Below, one piece after another: positions 37,573 through 45,542 of a stretch of DNA of 56,737 nt. The notes beneath the pieces are model-generated. The model worked only from the letters and a program-made list of their open reading frames with translations, made no database searches and was not told the DNA's origin. Positions within the stretch are counted from its first letter, which is position 1; each line of letters begins with the position of its first letter. Origin of the DNA: Planctomycetota bacterium (GTDB lineage: Bacteria; Planctomycetota; B15-G4); contig QNBX01000008.1 in the NCBI GenBank assembly GCA_003644265.1, forward strand, positions 1 through 56,737. The letters are read 5' to 3'. Made by a program: the position numbers and the translations under genes.

Positions 37573-39384
37573 ATGACTGTCCGCTCGCTGCTGTTGCTGG
37601 GTTGCCTCGCCGCGCTCATGATAAGCCTGCCCGCCGCCGCGCAGGCGTCCGACAGCGATGAGGGCAGCGTCACGCCGACCATCAAGCTGGTCGAGCTGGT
37701 CATCAGCGCCGATGGCGGCGAGGACCCGCGCCCCCAGAACCCGCTCGGGCCGAGCCAGCGCAACTTCCGACTGCGCCTCGAGCAGATCCGTGCCATCGCC
37801 GCCGACCCCAGCGTCAACGGCGTGCGGCTCAAGGTCGAGGGCATCCCCGGCCTGGCGCGCTCGCTCGATCTGCTGGATGAGATCGAGGGCCTCAAGGCCG
37901 CAGGCAAGCTCGTCGTCTGCTACAGCGAGGCCCTGGAGCGCGACGACCTGCTGTTCGCGTCGGCGGCCGACCATCTGTGCGTGCCGCCCTCGGGCATGAT
38001 CATCCTGAACGGGCTGCTGGCCGAGTCGATGTACTTCAAGCAGCTGCTGGCGCGCTTCGACGCGTCGGTGGAGGTGCTGCACATCGGCGACTTCAAGACC
38101 GCCTTCGAGGAGCTGGCGCGCGACGGCATGAGCGACGGCCAGCGCACCACGCTGCAGAACATCCTGGATGAATTCTGGGAGCAGATCGTCTCCACGATCG
38201 CCGATCAGCGCGGCATGCAGCGCGCTGAGCTGGAGCAGCTGTTCGCCCAGCTGATCGTCTCGCCCGAGCTGGCGCAGACGGCCGGGCTGATCGATCAGGT
38301 GGGTTATCGCGACGCCTTCGACGCCAAGGTCGAGGCCCTGCTCGGCGGTGAGTACGAGCTGGTGGAGGACTACGGCGACCGCACCAAGGAAGACATCGAG
38401 AAGATGCTCGAGAGCCCCTTCGCGCTGTTTGCCCTGCTGCCCGCGTTGCTCGATCCGCCCACGCCGGAGGCGCCGGACCAGGACTACGTCGCCATCGTCT
38501 ACGCCACCGGCGCCATCAACAGCGGCGAGAGCGCCGTCGACTGGCAGGGCAAGGTCTCCTCCATGGGCAGCGAGACCATCGTGGAGGCCCTGGAGGCCGC
38601 CGCGGACGACGAGCACTGCAAGGCCGTGGTGCTGCGCGTCAACAGCCCGGGCGGCAGCGCCCTGGCCAGCGACATGATCTGGCGCGCCGTGGAGCGCACC
38701 ATGCAGCGCAAGCCGGTGGTCTCCTCCATGGGCTCGCTGGCCGCGTCCGGCGGCTACTGGATCTCCATGGGCTGCACCTCCATCGTGGCCCAGCCCTCCA
38801 CCTTGACCGGTTCCATCGGCGTGGTGGGCATGCTGCCAGACGTGTCCAAGACCCTGGCCGCCAACGGCATCAAGGTGGAGACCGTGAGCGCCGGGCCCCT
38901 CGGCGACGCCCTCGCGCTCATGGCGCACGGACCCTCCGAGCCGCTCAAGGCCGCCATGATCGGCATGATGCAGGCGACCTACGACAGCTTCATCATCAAG
39001 GTGGCCGCGGGCCGCAAGCTCGCGCCCGAACAGGTCAGCGAGCTGGCCAAGGGGCGCGTCTGGACCGGACGCCAGGCCGAGGAGAACGGCCTGGTGGATG
39101 TCCTCGGCGGCCTCGTGGACTCGATCGATCTGGCCTGCGTCCTGGCCGGCCTCGACCCCGCCAGCACGCCCGTGTTCGAGCTGCCCGAGCCGCCCAACCC
39201 GCTCGAGCAGCTCCAGCAGAGCCTGGGCGTCATGACCCAGGCGCGCTCCCCGTTCGAGCAGTTGCTGCTCGGCCTCGGCTTCGGCGACGCCCTGGCCCTG
39301 GCCCAGCGCCTGGTCGCCGACCCGCGCCCGCTCCACGCCGACAGCGTCCAGGCCGTGATGCCCTTCACGTTCGTCATCCGCTGA
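37573..39384 (+). CDS. sppA: Signal peptide peptidase SppA, 67-kDa type
   Basis: The protein has 603 residues from ATG 37573 (GTGGAG six bases upstream; that GTG at 37561 is the alternative start). It has an N-terminal signal/anchor (RSLLLLGCLAALMISLPAAA) and two S49 domains in tandem. The general-base Lys is in LKAAGKLVVCYSE (about Lys112) of the N-terminal repeat. The nucleophile Ser is in GSLAASGGYWISMGC (about Ser392) of the second, followed by TLTGSIGVVGMLPD. This Lys/Ser dyad split over two repeats is typical of E. coli-type SppA, which degrades signal-peptide remnants in the membrane. A trypsin-like or phage-capsid S49 protease is excluded by length and duplication. Confidence 0.92.
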   Translation: MTVRSLLLLGCLAALMISLPAAAQASDSDEGSVTPTIKLVELVISADGGEDPRPQNPLGPSQRNFRLRLEQIRAIAADPSVNGVRLKVEGIPGLARSLDLLDEIEGLKAAGKLVVCYSEALERDDLLFASAADHLCVPPSGMIILNGLLAESMYFKQLLARFDASVEVLHIGDFKTAFEELARDGMSDGQRTTLQNILDEFWEQIVSTIADQRGMQRAELEQLFAQLIVSPELAQTAGLIDQVGYRDAFDAKVEALLGGEYELVEDYGDRTKEDIEKMLESPFALFALLPALLDPPTPEAPDQDYVAIVYATGAINSGESAVDWQGKVSSMGSETIVEALEAAADDEHCKAVVLRVNSPGGSALASDMIWRAVERTMQRKPVVSSMGSLAASGGYWISMGCTSIVAQPSTLTGSIGVVGMLPDVSKTLAANGIKVETVSAGPLGDALALMAHGPSEPLKAAMIGMMQATYDSFIIKVAAGRKLAPEQVSELAKGRVWTGRQAEENGLVDVLGGLVDSIDLACVLAGLDPASTPVFELPEPPNPLEQLQQSLGVMTQARSPFEQLLLGLGFGDALALAQRLVADPRPLHADSVQAVMPFTFVIR

Positions 39385-39491
39385 CACCGCGTGCTACGCG
39401 TTGCGCCCGGCGCTCGCGCTCGCCGAGCCCGTCCCGCGGCACCCCGCGATCGACCCCGCACGACCCGCCGGTCGTTCGAGCGAGCTGTGCT

Positions 39492-40805
39492 CTACGGCTG
39501 CTTGTTCGCCGCGTTCAGCGTCTCCCGCACGCGCCCGCTCCAGCTGCGCTGCGGCACGCCGTCGAGGCCGCCGCGATAGCCGACGCCGTCCTTGATGACC
39601 TCGAGCAGCGCGCCGTCTTCGAAGGCCGCCGGGTCGCTCAACACATCCTGGCTGCACACCAGCAGGTCCGCGCGCTGCCCGGCCACGAGCGTGCCGGCGT
39701 CGGCTTGGTCGATGGAGCGGGCGGCCAGTCCGGTCATGGCGTGGAACGCGCCCAGCACGCTCATGCCCTCCTTGACCAGGGCCTGGAGCTCGCGCCAGTT
39801 GCGGCCATGCATGCCGGGCAGCACGGGGTCGGTGCCGGCCAGGATGGGTAGCCCCCCAGCGATGGCAAACGCCGTGGCCTGGGCGTGCACTTCGCTCACC
39901 TGCTTGACCTTCTCCATCACGAAGTCGGACAGGCCGCTGGCGTGCAGCATCGACTGGAGGATCCAGGAGGTGGGGGTCACGCTGCAGCCGCGCTCGTGCG
40001 CCAGCTCGACCAGGCGTTCGTCCATGTAGCTGATGTGTTGGATGTCCTGCACGCCGTTGGCGATGGCCAGCTCGATGCCCGATCGGCTGTGGGCGTGGGC
40101 GGCCACCTTGAGACCGCGCGCGCCCGCCTCGTCACAGATGGCGGCCACCTCTTCGGCGGTGAACTCCCTGTGCTCGAGCGCATCGCCGGGCGAAGCCACG
40201 CCGGGGCTGGAGCAGATCTTGATCAGGTCGGCGCCACAGGCCACGATCTCGCGCACGCGCTTGCGGCACTCCCAGGGCCCGTCCACCAGGGATGAGGGGC
40301 GACCCGGGGCCTCGGGCCAGAGTCTGGAGAGCGACGCGTGGCAGCGATCCGGCCCGCGGAAGTCGGCGTGCCCACCCGTGCTGGAGAGCATGCAGATGGC
40401 GATCTTGAGCCGCGGCCCGATGAGCGTGCCGTCGTCCACCAGTCGCTTGATGTGGTCCGTCGCGCCGCCGATGTCGCGATAGGTCGTGACGCCGCCGTCC
40501 ACCAGCGTGGCGTACAGCGCGCGCTCGACCCAGGTGTACTCCTCGGGCCCGAGCATGGTCTCCATGGAGGCGCTGTCGAGACCCATCACGGTGATGTGCC
40601 CGTGACAGTCCACCAGCCCCGGCAGCACCGTCAGTCCTGCGCAGTCCACCAGGCTGTGCCCAGCGCCCAGCGCCAGCTCCGGCTGGTGCGGCCGCAGCTC
40701 CGCAATGCGCCCCCCGTCCAGGTGCAGGTCCACCCCCGCATGCACGGCCGCCGCTTGACCAGAGGTGCCGTCAAACAGCTTTGCGACGTTCGACAAGATC
40801 AGCAT
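39492..40805 (-). CDS. Metal-dependent amidohydrolase (imidazolonepropionase/prolidase-like)
   Basis: The 437-residue protein starts at ATG 40805 after GGGAG. Signatures of the amidohydrolase superfamily appear in order: VLPGLVDCHGHITVMG (first two metal His), ADLIKICSSPG (bridging Lys), KVAAHAHSRSGIELAI (His), QHISYMDE (His) and ILAGTDPVLPG (catalytic Asp). The composite beta-sandwich ends typically with VAGQRADLLVCSQDVLSDP. The family covers Xaa-Pro dipeptidases, imidazolonepropionases and drug-like amide hydrolases, so the substrate is open. No signal peptide, hence cytoplasmic. It ends 107 bases from sppA on the opposite strand. Confidence 0.88.
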   Translation of the reverse strand: MLILSNVAKLFDGTSGQAAAVHAGVDLHLDGGRIAELRPHQPELALGAGHSLVDCAGLTVLPGLVDCHGHITVMGLDSASMETMLGPEEYTWVERALYATLVDGGVTTYRDIGGATDHIKRLVDDGTLIGPRLKIAICMLSSTGGHADFRGPDRCHASLSRLWPEAPGRPSSLVDGPWECRKRVREIVACGADLIKICSSPGVASPGDALEHREFTAEEVAAICDEAGARGLKVAAHAHSRSGIELAIANGVQDIQHISYMDERLVELAHERGCSVTPTSWILQSMLHASGLSDFVMEKVKQVSEVHAQATAFAIAGGLPILAGTDPVLPGMHGRNWRELQALVKEGMSVLGAFHAMTGLAARSIDQADAGTLVAGQRADLLVCSQDVLSDPAAFEDGALLEVIKDGVGYRGGLDGVPQRSWSGRVRETLNAANKQP

Positions 40806-40865
40806 GCAGAGCTCCCGGAGAGCCGCCGACCATACTCCAGCACCCGCAGTCTCGAGCGAGGTGTG

Positions 40866-41369
40866 CTACGCCCCGTCCCAATCGACGTCGTTGCGCATGT
40901 ACAGTCCCTTGCGGAAGCCCCCGAAGTACCTGGGCACCAGCGGATGACGGACCCCCTCGCCCGAGTCGTTGGCCTCCAGGCTGCCCTGCCGTGCGGCGGT
41001 GACCCCATCGCTGCCGTGGACCAGCAGGTGGTACCAGGGCTCCTCGCGCGCGTCGGCGGATGGCCCTGCGCTCAGGTCGCAAGCCACGATCAGCGCCCGG
41101 TAGCCGAAGCGCCGGTGCCTGACGACCTGCCCCACGTCGAAGCGCGGACCCACCTGGTGATCGCGCCGGAAGAGGTCGACCACGGCCAGCACGCCGGTGA
41201 GCTGTTCGTCATCCAGGCTCGGGTCGAGCGTGCGCAGCGCCGGCTCCAGCCCGGCGCCAAAGCGCTCGAGGGCCGTGAGCACCGAGACCCGCACCGTGCG
41301 CGACGGGTCGTCGATGAGCCGCAGCAGGTGCGGGAGCTGAGCGGCGTCCGAGGCTAGGGGGGCAGGCAT
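40866..41369 (-). CDS. HEAT-like repeat plus HspQ/YccV-like (hemimethylated-DNA-binding) domain protein
   Basis: The 167-residue protein's first about 70 residues look like a HEAT/PBS-lyase repeat pair (LPHLLRLIDDPSRTVRVSVLTALERFG). Residues about 76-160 match the YccV-like fold: VGQVVRHRRFGYRALIVACD, EPWYHLLVHG, GVRHPLVPRYFGGFRKGLYM. In E. coli this domain is HspQ, a small protein first described as hemimethylated-DNA binding and later as a Lon/Clp adaptor or specificity factor. The HEAT extension suggests a protein-binding adaptor rather than DNA binding; that is inference. Its gene lies 60 bases upstream of the amidohydrolase in the same direction. Confidence 0.75.
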   Translation of the reverse strand: MPAPLASDAAQLPHLLRLIDDPSRTVRVSVLTALERFGAGLEPALRTLDPSLDDEQLTGVLAVVDLFRRDHQVGPRFDVGQVVRHRRFGYRALIVACDLSAGPSADAREEPWYHLLVHGSDGVTAARQGSLEANDSGEGVRHPLVPRYFGGFRKGLYMRNDVDWDGA

Positions 41370-41668
41370 GGGGCGGCTCGCTGGGCCGGAAGAGGGGCTC
41401 TCTCTTCAGCCTACGTCACAGGAGCGGCGCGTCCAATCGAGCGGTGTTTCGCGCGTACGTTCGGGCTGGCTGGCTGGCACACTCTGCCCAGACAGCACGG
41501 CGGCATGGCCCAACCTACGCTGGTCGGCGCCCGGCTCCCCGACGACGGCCTCGCAAGCTGGCGCTGAGTCGCCGGCGCTGAGCTCCCGGCACGCGGGCCC
41601 CGTGGGGCGGGGCTGACCCGGACCTGCACGCCGGCCCGCCCTCAGCACACACGACGAGAGGACCCCGC
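41370..41668. other. Divergent intergenic region, no gene seen
   Basis: 299 bases between two divergent genes. It contains CA/GC-rich DNA with no convincing coding frame or promoter hexamers. A GAGAGGA ribosome-binding site sits just before the ATG at 41669. Confidence 0.4.
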
Positions 41669-43105
41669 ATGCCCGTCGGTCGACCTGTTACGCGCAAGGT
41701 GCCGGCGGCGTTGCGCGCCCGGCTCGGCGAACTGTTCCGCGGCCGCGGGCAGCACTTGGCCACCAACCCCAAGAACAAGTACATCGCCTTCGAGGTTCGC
41801 ACCGACGGGCGCTCCATCTTCACGCTGTACACCTCCGGCAAGCTGGTGAGCACCGTGCGGGCCGACGATGGAGACGGCGCGTTGTTGGAGCACGAGCTGT
41901 GCCGCCTGCTGGGCGCCGCGCCCGTCGCCCCCGCTCGTGAGGCGCCGGTGGCGGCCAGCGTGGGCGACGCCCAACGGCTGGCGGGTCTGGACGAGACCGG
42001 CACGGGCGAACTGCTGGGCCTGGCCATCGTGGCGGGCGCCGCGTTTCCGCGCGAGCTGGCGCCGGCTGTGGCCAAGGTGGCCGGGCACGTCGAGACCAAG
42101 ACCTCGCGTGCTGCCTCGGGTTGGGAGCGCCTGGGCGAGGCCCTGGCCGCCCTGCGCCGCGACGGCCTGTCGATCACCGCGTTGCCCATCCCCAACCGGC
42201 TGTTCGACACCTACTCCAAGAACGGCCTGCTCGACCTGACCTATCTGCGCGTGGTGGCCAACCTGCTGGCGGCCTCGCAGTTCGAGCCCCAGGGGTTGCA
42301 CCTTGCGCTGGACGACTACGGCGCGGGGCGACTGCTGCAGGGCGCCTGCCGGGGCTGGAGCGGCGTGGGCGCGGAGGTGGCCCTGGTGAACAAGGCCGAC
42401 GACCGCTTCCTCGCGGCGCGCGTGGCCTCCGTCTGGGCCCGCTCGGCCCGCGCGCGCGAGCTGGCCGGCCTGGCGGGCGACGTGGACGACGGGCCCCTCG
42501 GCAGCGGCAACCCGGGCCACCCCGCCACCCGCGCCTGGCTGCGCGCTCGCGCGCGGGTCGGCGCGCCCTGGCCATCGTTCGTGAAGACGTCGTTCAGCAC
42601 CGTGCGTCGGCTGCAACACCAGGAGCTCGTCACCAAGCTGCGCGTACCAGCGCTGGATCAACTGCTGGGTGAGGCGGGCGCGGCGGCGCTGTCCGCTGGG
42701 AGGCTGGAGCTGGAGGGCTTGAGCCTGCCGGCGGCCTCCGGAGGTCGCCTCTCCTCGCTCACGCTCTCGCCCCAGGGCGCCTGCGCGGAAGACTGCGCCG
42801 CAGCGGGCTTCCTGCCGCTGCTGTTCGGCGGCCTGGTGCTGGATGACGTGGGGGACGACCTGCCTCTGCTCGATCAGCTGCTCGAGCGCGAGTCGGGGCT
42901 GGCCAGCGCCTGGCGTGTGCTGGTGGGCCCGGAGCTCGACCCGGACGACCCCGAGGCGCGCGCGCTGCTGACCGCGCACCGGCGCGGCGTGATCCAGCTG
43001 GAGCCCACCCGTGAGGCAGACCCCAGCGAGCGCGCCCACGCCCACGGCGCCCTGCGCCTGACGCGCGGCGGCGAGCGCAGCGGTTTCTGCGCGCTGCTGA
43101 GCTGA
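41669..43105 (+). CDS. RNase HIII-like protein with extra C-terminal domain
   Basis: The 478-residue protein starts after GAGAGGA. Residues about 10-85 resemble the TATA-box-binding-like substrate domain of RNase HIII (NPKNKYIAFEVRTDGRSIFTLYTSGKLVS). Residues about 103-315 are a type 2 RNase H core: GLDETGTGELLGLAIVAG (Asp108, Glu109), LHLALDDYGAG (Asp215/216), NKADDRFLAARVASVWAR (Asp244) and GSGNPGHPATRAWL near the end. RNases HII/HIII cut RNA in RNA/DNA hybrids. The DETGTGE motif differs from the usual DE(A/S/V)GxG(D/P) form. About 150 further residues follow the core and match nothing I know. Likely a cytoplasmic ribonuclease, with activity to be tested. Confidence 0.75.
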   Translation: MPVGRPVTRKVPAALRARLGELFRGRGQHLATNPKNKYIAFEVRTDGRSIFTLYTSGKLVSTVRADDGDGALLEHELCRLLGAAPVAPAREAPVAASVGDAQRLAGLDETGTGELLGLAIVAGAAFPRELAPAVAKVAGHVETKTSRAASGWERLGEALAALRRDGLSITALPIPNRLFDTYSKNGLLDLTYLRVVANLLAASQFEPQGLHLALDDYGAGRLLQGACRGWSGVGAEVALVNKADDRFLAARVASVWARSARARELAGLAGDVDDGPLGSGNPGHPATRAWLRARARVGAPWPSFVKTSFSTVRRLQHQELVTKLRVPALDQLLGEAGAAALSAGRLELEGLSLPAASGGRLSSLTLSPQGACAEDCAAAGFLPLLFGGLVLDDVGDDLPLLDQLLERESGLASAWRVLVGPELDPDDPEARALLTAHRRGVIQLEPTREADPSERAHAHGALRLTRGGERSGFCALLS

Positions 43106-43196
43106 CGTCGGGCGAGGACATCGGGCGAGGACATCGGGCGAGGACATCGGGCGAGGACATCGGGCGAGGACATCGGGCAAGCACGTCGGGGACGCA
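43106..43196. repeat. Non-coding 13-bp tandem repeat, about seven copies
   Basis: The unit catcgggcgagga is repeated exactly four times at 43119-43170, flanked by degenerate copies at 43106-43118, 43171-43183 and 43184-43196. It fills the space between two convergent genes right after the stop codon at 43105. A 13-bp period cannot be in-frame, in line with a non-coding location. Confidence 0.9.
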
Positions 43197-43215
43197 GGGC
43201 GGCCCCGCCCGTCGC

Positions 43216-43986
43216 CTACCAGCCCTCGAGCAGCCGCTGCCCCAGCATGTCCGGCAGCTGGGGCTCATCAAAGATGGCCTGGGCGGCCTGGTCCACGTCG
43301 TATTCCACGCGTCGAAACGTCACCACGCGGCCGTCGAACAGCGCGTAGCTGGCGTCGATGTTGCCGTCGCGCGGCTGGCCCACCGAGCCCACGTTCACCA
43401 GGCATGGGAGCCCGCGCGAGTCATAGTTGTCGTCGCAGTCGATGGGCTCGGTCCAGTGCATGTCGGCGTCGATCACGCCCGGGACGTGGGTGTGTCCCAC
43501 GAAGCAGGGCAGGTCCACTTTCTGGAAGCAGCGCACGAGCTTGGGGCTGAAATCGCGCCCGCGTGGCAGGTGCTCGACCGCGTCCTCCCGGAAGAGGTAC
43601 TCGTCCAGGGGATGGCTGGGAGATCCGTGTACCAGCACCGCCTGCTCACCGTCGACGCGAACGCCAAGGGCGGAGATGTACTCCAGGCCGCCGGCCAGCT
43701 CGTCCGGGGCGGAGACCAGCGCCTGCCGCGTCCAGTGGATGGCCGCGCTCGCCAGGGGGTTGAAGCCCATCGGGCCTTCGATCACCGCCTGCTCGTGGTT
43801 GCCCTTGATGACCGCCGAGCAGGTCTCGCGCACCAGCGCCAGGCACTCCAGCGGTCGCGCGCCGTAGCCCACGATGTCGCCCAGGCACCAGAAGCGTGTG
43901 GCGCCCCGGGCGCGGGCGTCATCGAGGCACGCGCGCAGGGCGGGCAGGTTGCCGTGGATGTCGCTGATGATCGCGGTCAGGGCCAT
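43216..43986 (-). CDS. Calcineurin-like metallophosphoesterase (YfcE/MJ0936-type)
   Basis: The protein has 256 residues. ATG 43986 is chosen because the family N-terminus follows at once; the frame is open upstream. Motifs: ALTAIISDIHGNLPALRACL (D-x-H), WCLGDIVGYGA (GD), VIKGNHEQAV (GNHE), LVHGSPSHP (H) and FVGHTHVPG (GHTH), followed by LVNVGSVGQPRDG. This is the small cytoplasmic metallophosphoesterase family whose members hydrolyse model phosphodiesters; the natural substrate is unknown. It lies 31 bases after an ATP-grasp gene, probably in the same transcript. Confidence 0.92.
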   Translation of the reverse strand: MALTAIISDIHGNLPALRACLDDARARGATRFWCLGDIVGYGARPLECLALVRETCSAVIKGNHEQAVIEGPMGFNPLASAAIHWTRQALVSAPDELAGGLEYISALGVRVDGEQAVLVHGSPSHPLDEYLFREDAVEHLPRGRDFSPKLVRCFQKVDLPCFVGHTHVPGVIDADMHWTEPIDCDDNYDSRGLPCLVNVGSVGQPRDGNIDASYALFDGRVVTFRRVEYDVDQAAQAIFDEPQLPDMLGQRLLEGW

Positions 43987-44017
43987 GCCTACAGGATGCT
44001 GCGCAGGGCACCCGCGA

Positions 44018-44845
44018 TCAAACCTCGCCTGCGCGCTGCAAGGCCAGCCGGGCCACGGCACCCGCCACGTCCTCGCCACACACGGCTTCGATGGCCGTGA
44101 ATCCGGGGCAGGCGTTGACCTCCAGGATCAGCGTCCGGCCCGCGTGCACCAGCAGGTCGACGCCGGCCACGTCGAGACCAAGAGTCTGCTGAGCCCGGCG
44201 CGCCAGGCTCAGCTGGCTCGCGTCCGGCTGCCACGCCGTGGCCTCGCCGCCCTGGGCCACGTTGCCGCGTCCGTCGGGCCCCGGACGCCGCTGCATGGCC
44301 GCCACGGCCCGTGAGCCCACCTGCAGCACGCGCCGATCCAGGCCCTGACCCAGCCAGGGCTGTACCAGGGCCCGGCCGCACAGCTCGGCGTAGGCCTGTG
44401 CGCGGGCAAAGGCCTCGTCCCGGGGCAGGCCCACCATCACCCCGCGCCCTGACTGGCCGGTGGGGGGCTTGACCACCAGGCGCTCGCCGGGCAGCGCGTC
44501 GCGCTCAGGCGGCACATCGCGCAGGACCAACAGGGTGGGCGGCACGGGCAGCCCGGCCGCGGACAGCCGCGCCAGGGCCAGGGGCTTGTCGTGGGTGAGG
44601 TGCAGGGAGCGGGGCCCGTTGAGCATGGGCCGCAGCCCGCGGGTCTCCAGCAGGTCGACCTCCGCGGGGGGCGTACCTGACCCCAGCCGGCTGAGCCACA
44701 CATCCGCCGCGCCCCGCCGCGCAGCCCCCGAGAGCATGGGCAGCGGCGTGCCGCCCTGCGCCGACACGGCCTGAGCCAGCCGCGCCACCTGCGCAGACCC
44801 TGGCGTGCGGGAGAGGATTGCCACGCGGGTGGGTATGCTGGTCAC
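44018..44845 (-). CDS. RimK-like ATP-grasp ligase
   Basis: The 275-residue protein shows ATP-grasp elements: pre-ATP-grasp region LRPMLNGPRSLHLTHDKPLALARLSAAGLPVP, then ERLVVKPPTGQSGRGVMVG (ATP-binding Lys and Gly loop), LVQPWLG (adenine-contact strand) and LILEVNACPGFTAIE (metal Glu/Asn). RimK-type enzymes add amino acids to C-termini, for example glutamate to ribosomal protein S6 or to cofactors. The substrate is open here. The GTG start at 44845 lies only 23 bases from the divergent gene's ATG; a later in-frame GTG at 44824 (VAILSRTPG) would give a wider promoter space and may be the true start. Confidence 0.82.
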   Translation of the reverse strand: MTSIPTRVAILSRTPGSAQVARLAQAVSAQGGTPLPMLSGAARRGAADVWLSRLGSGTPPAEVDLLETRGLRPMLNGPRSLHLTHDKPLALARLSAAGLPVPPTLLVLRDVPPERDALPGERLVVKPPTGQSGRGVMVGLPRDEAFARAQAYAELCGRALVQPWLGQGLDRRVLQVGSRAVAAMQRRPGPDGRGNVAQGGEATAWQPDASQLSLARRAQQTLGLDVAGVDLLVHAGRTLILEVNACPGFTAIEAVCGEDVAGAVARLALQRAGEV

Positions 44846-44868
44846 GATGCGGCCCCTCGAGCGCGCAC

Positions 44869-45534
44869 ATGGTATCCCGTCGGTTGCTCTTGTTCTCGCT
44901 CCTGCTGCTCACCGGCGCTTGCTGGAGCGCGCCCCGTCGCGCCTACTATCGGCCGATGGGAGAGCCCGTGCAGCGCGCCATCGCGTCCTGGGGGGACGAG
45001 GGCCCGGGCTGGCGCATGGAGGCCCGCTGCCAGGGCAGCTACATGAACCAGGTGGACGGTCGCACGCTGTGCAGCATGCACCTGCAGCTCGTCATGGCGC
45101 GGCCGGCGCGTACGGAGCTGATGCTGCCCTTGGAGTTCGTCACCCTGGACCTGATCAGCGCCGACGGCGTGCGCACGCTCGCGCTGTCGGAGGCCTGGGC
45201 CGGCTCCGTTCAGCTGGAGGGTCTCATGGAGGTGGATGCGTGGTCGCGCCGGTCGCTGGACCTCTTCTTTGACGACGACGAGAGCGATGGGGAGCCGCCC
45301 TCGGCCGTGCGTCTGCGCTGGCGCCACGTGGCCGACGAGCGCAGCGGCATGCACGATTGCAGCTTCGCGCTGGTGCCTCTGGGCGAGGCGGCCGGGCCGC
45401 TGGATGTTCCACCCAGCGACTTCGAGTTCGGCTATCGCGACGGTTGGTACTTCCCGGGGCTGGGTGAGCTGGGTCCGCGAGCGTTGGTGGAATCTCCGAT
45501 TCCTCGTCGCCACTTCGTCTTCCACTCGCCCTGA
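44869..45534 (+). CDS. Hypothetical lipoprotein
   Basis: The protein has 221 residues from ATG 44869, giving a clean lipoprotein signal (RRLLLFSLLLLTGACWSAP, Cys about 18). The soluble part is acidic and beta-rich (ELMLPLEFVTLDLISADGV, FFDDDESDGEPP, SDFEFGYRDGWYFPGLGELG). I do not recognise a family. The next gene (AsmA/TamB-like) begins eight bases after its stop, so they are cotranscribed, and both are envelope proteins; a shared role in outer-membrane assembly or lipid traffic is possible. Confidence 0.7.
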   Translation: MVSRRLLLFSLLLLTGACWSAPRRAYYRPMGEPVQRAIASWGDEGPGWRMEARCQGSYMNQVDGRTLCSMHLQLVMARPARTELMLPLEFVTLDLISADGVRTLALSEAWAGSVQLEGLMEVDAWSRRSLDLFFDDDESDGEPPSAVRLRWRHVADERSGMHDCSFALVPLGEAAGPLDVPPSDFEFGYRDGWYFPGLGELGPRALVESPIPRRHFVFHSP

Positions 45535-45542
45535 GGCTCTGC

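Noticed and set aside
41470..41490. Sigma54-like TGGCAC...TGC upstream of the RNase HIII-like gene
   Set aside because: The GG and GC dinucleotides are two bases too close for a -24/-12 promoter.
43106..43196. CRISPR array
   Set aside because: Units are 13 bp and directly adjacent with no spacers, and there are no cas genes in the window.
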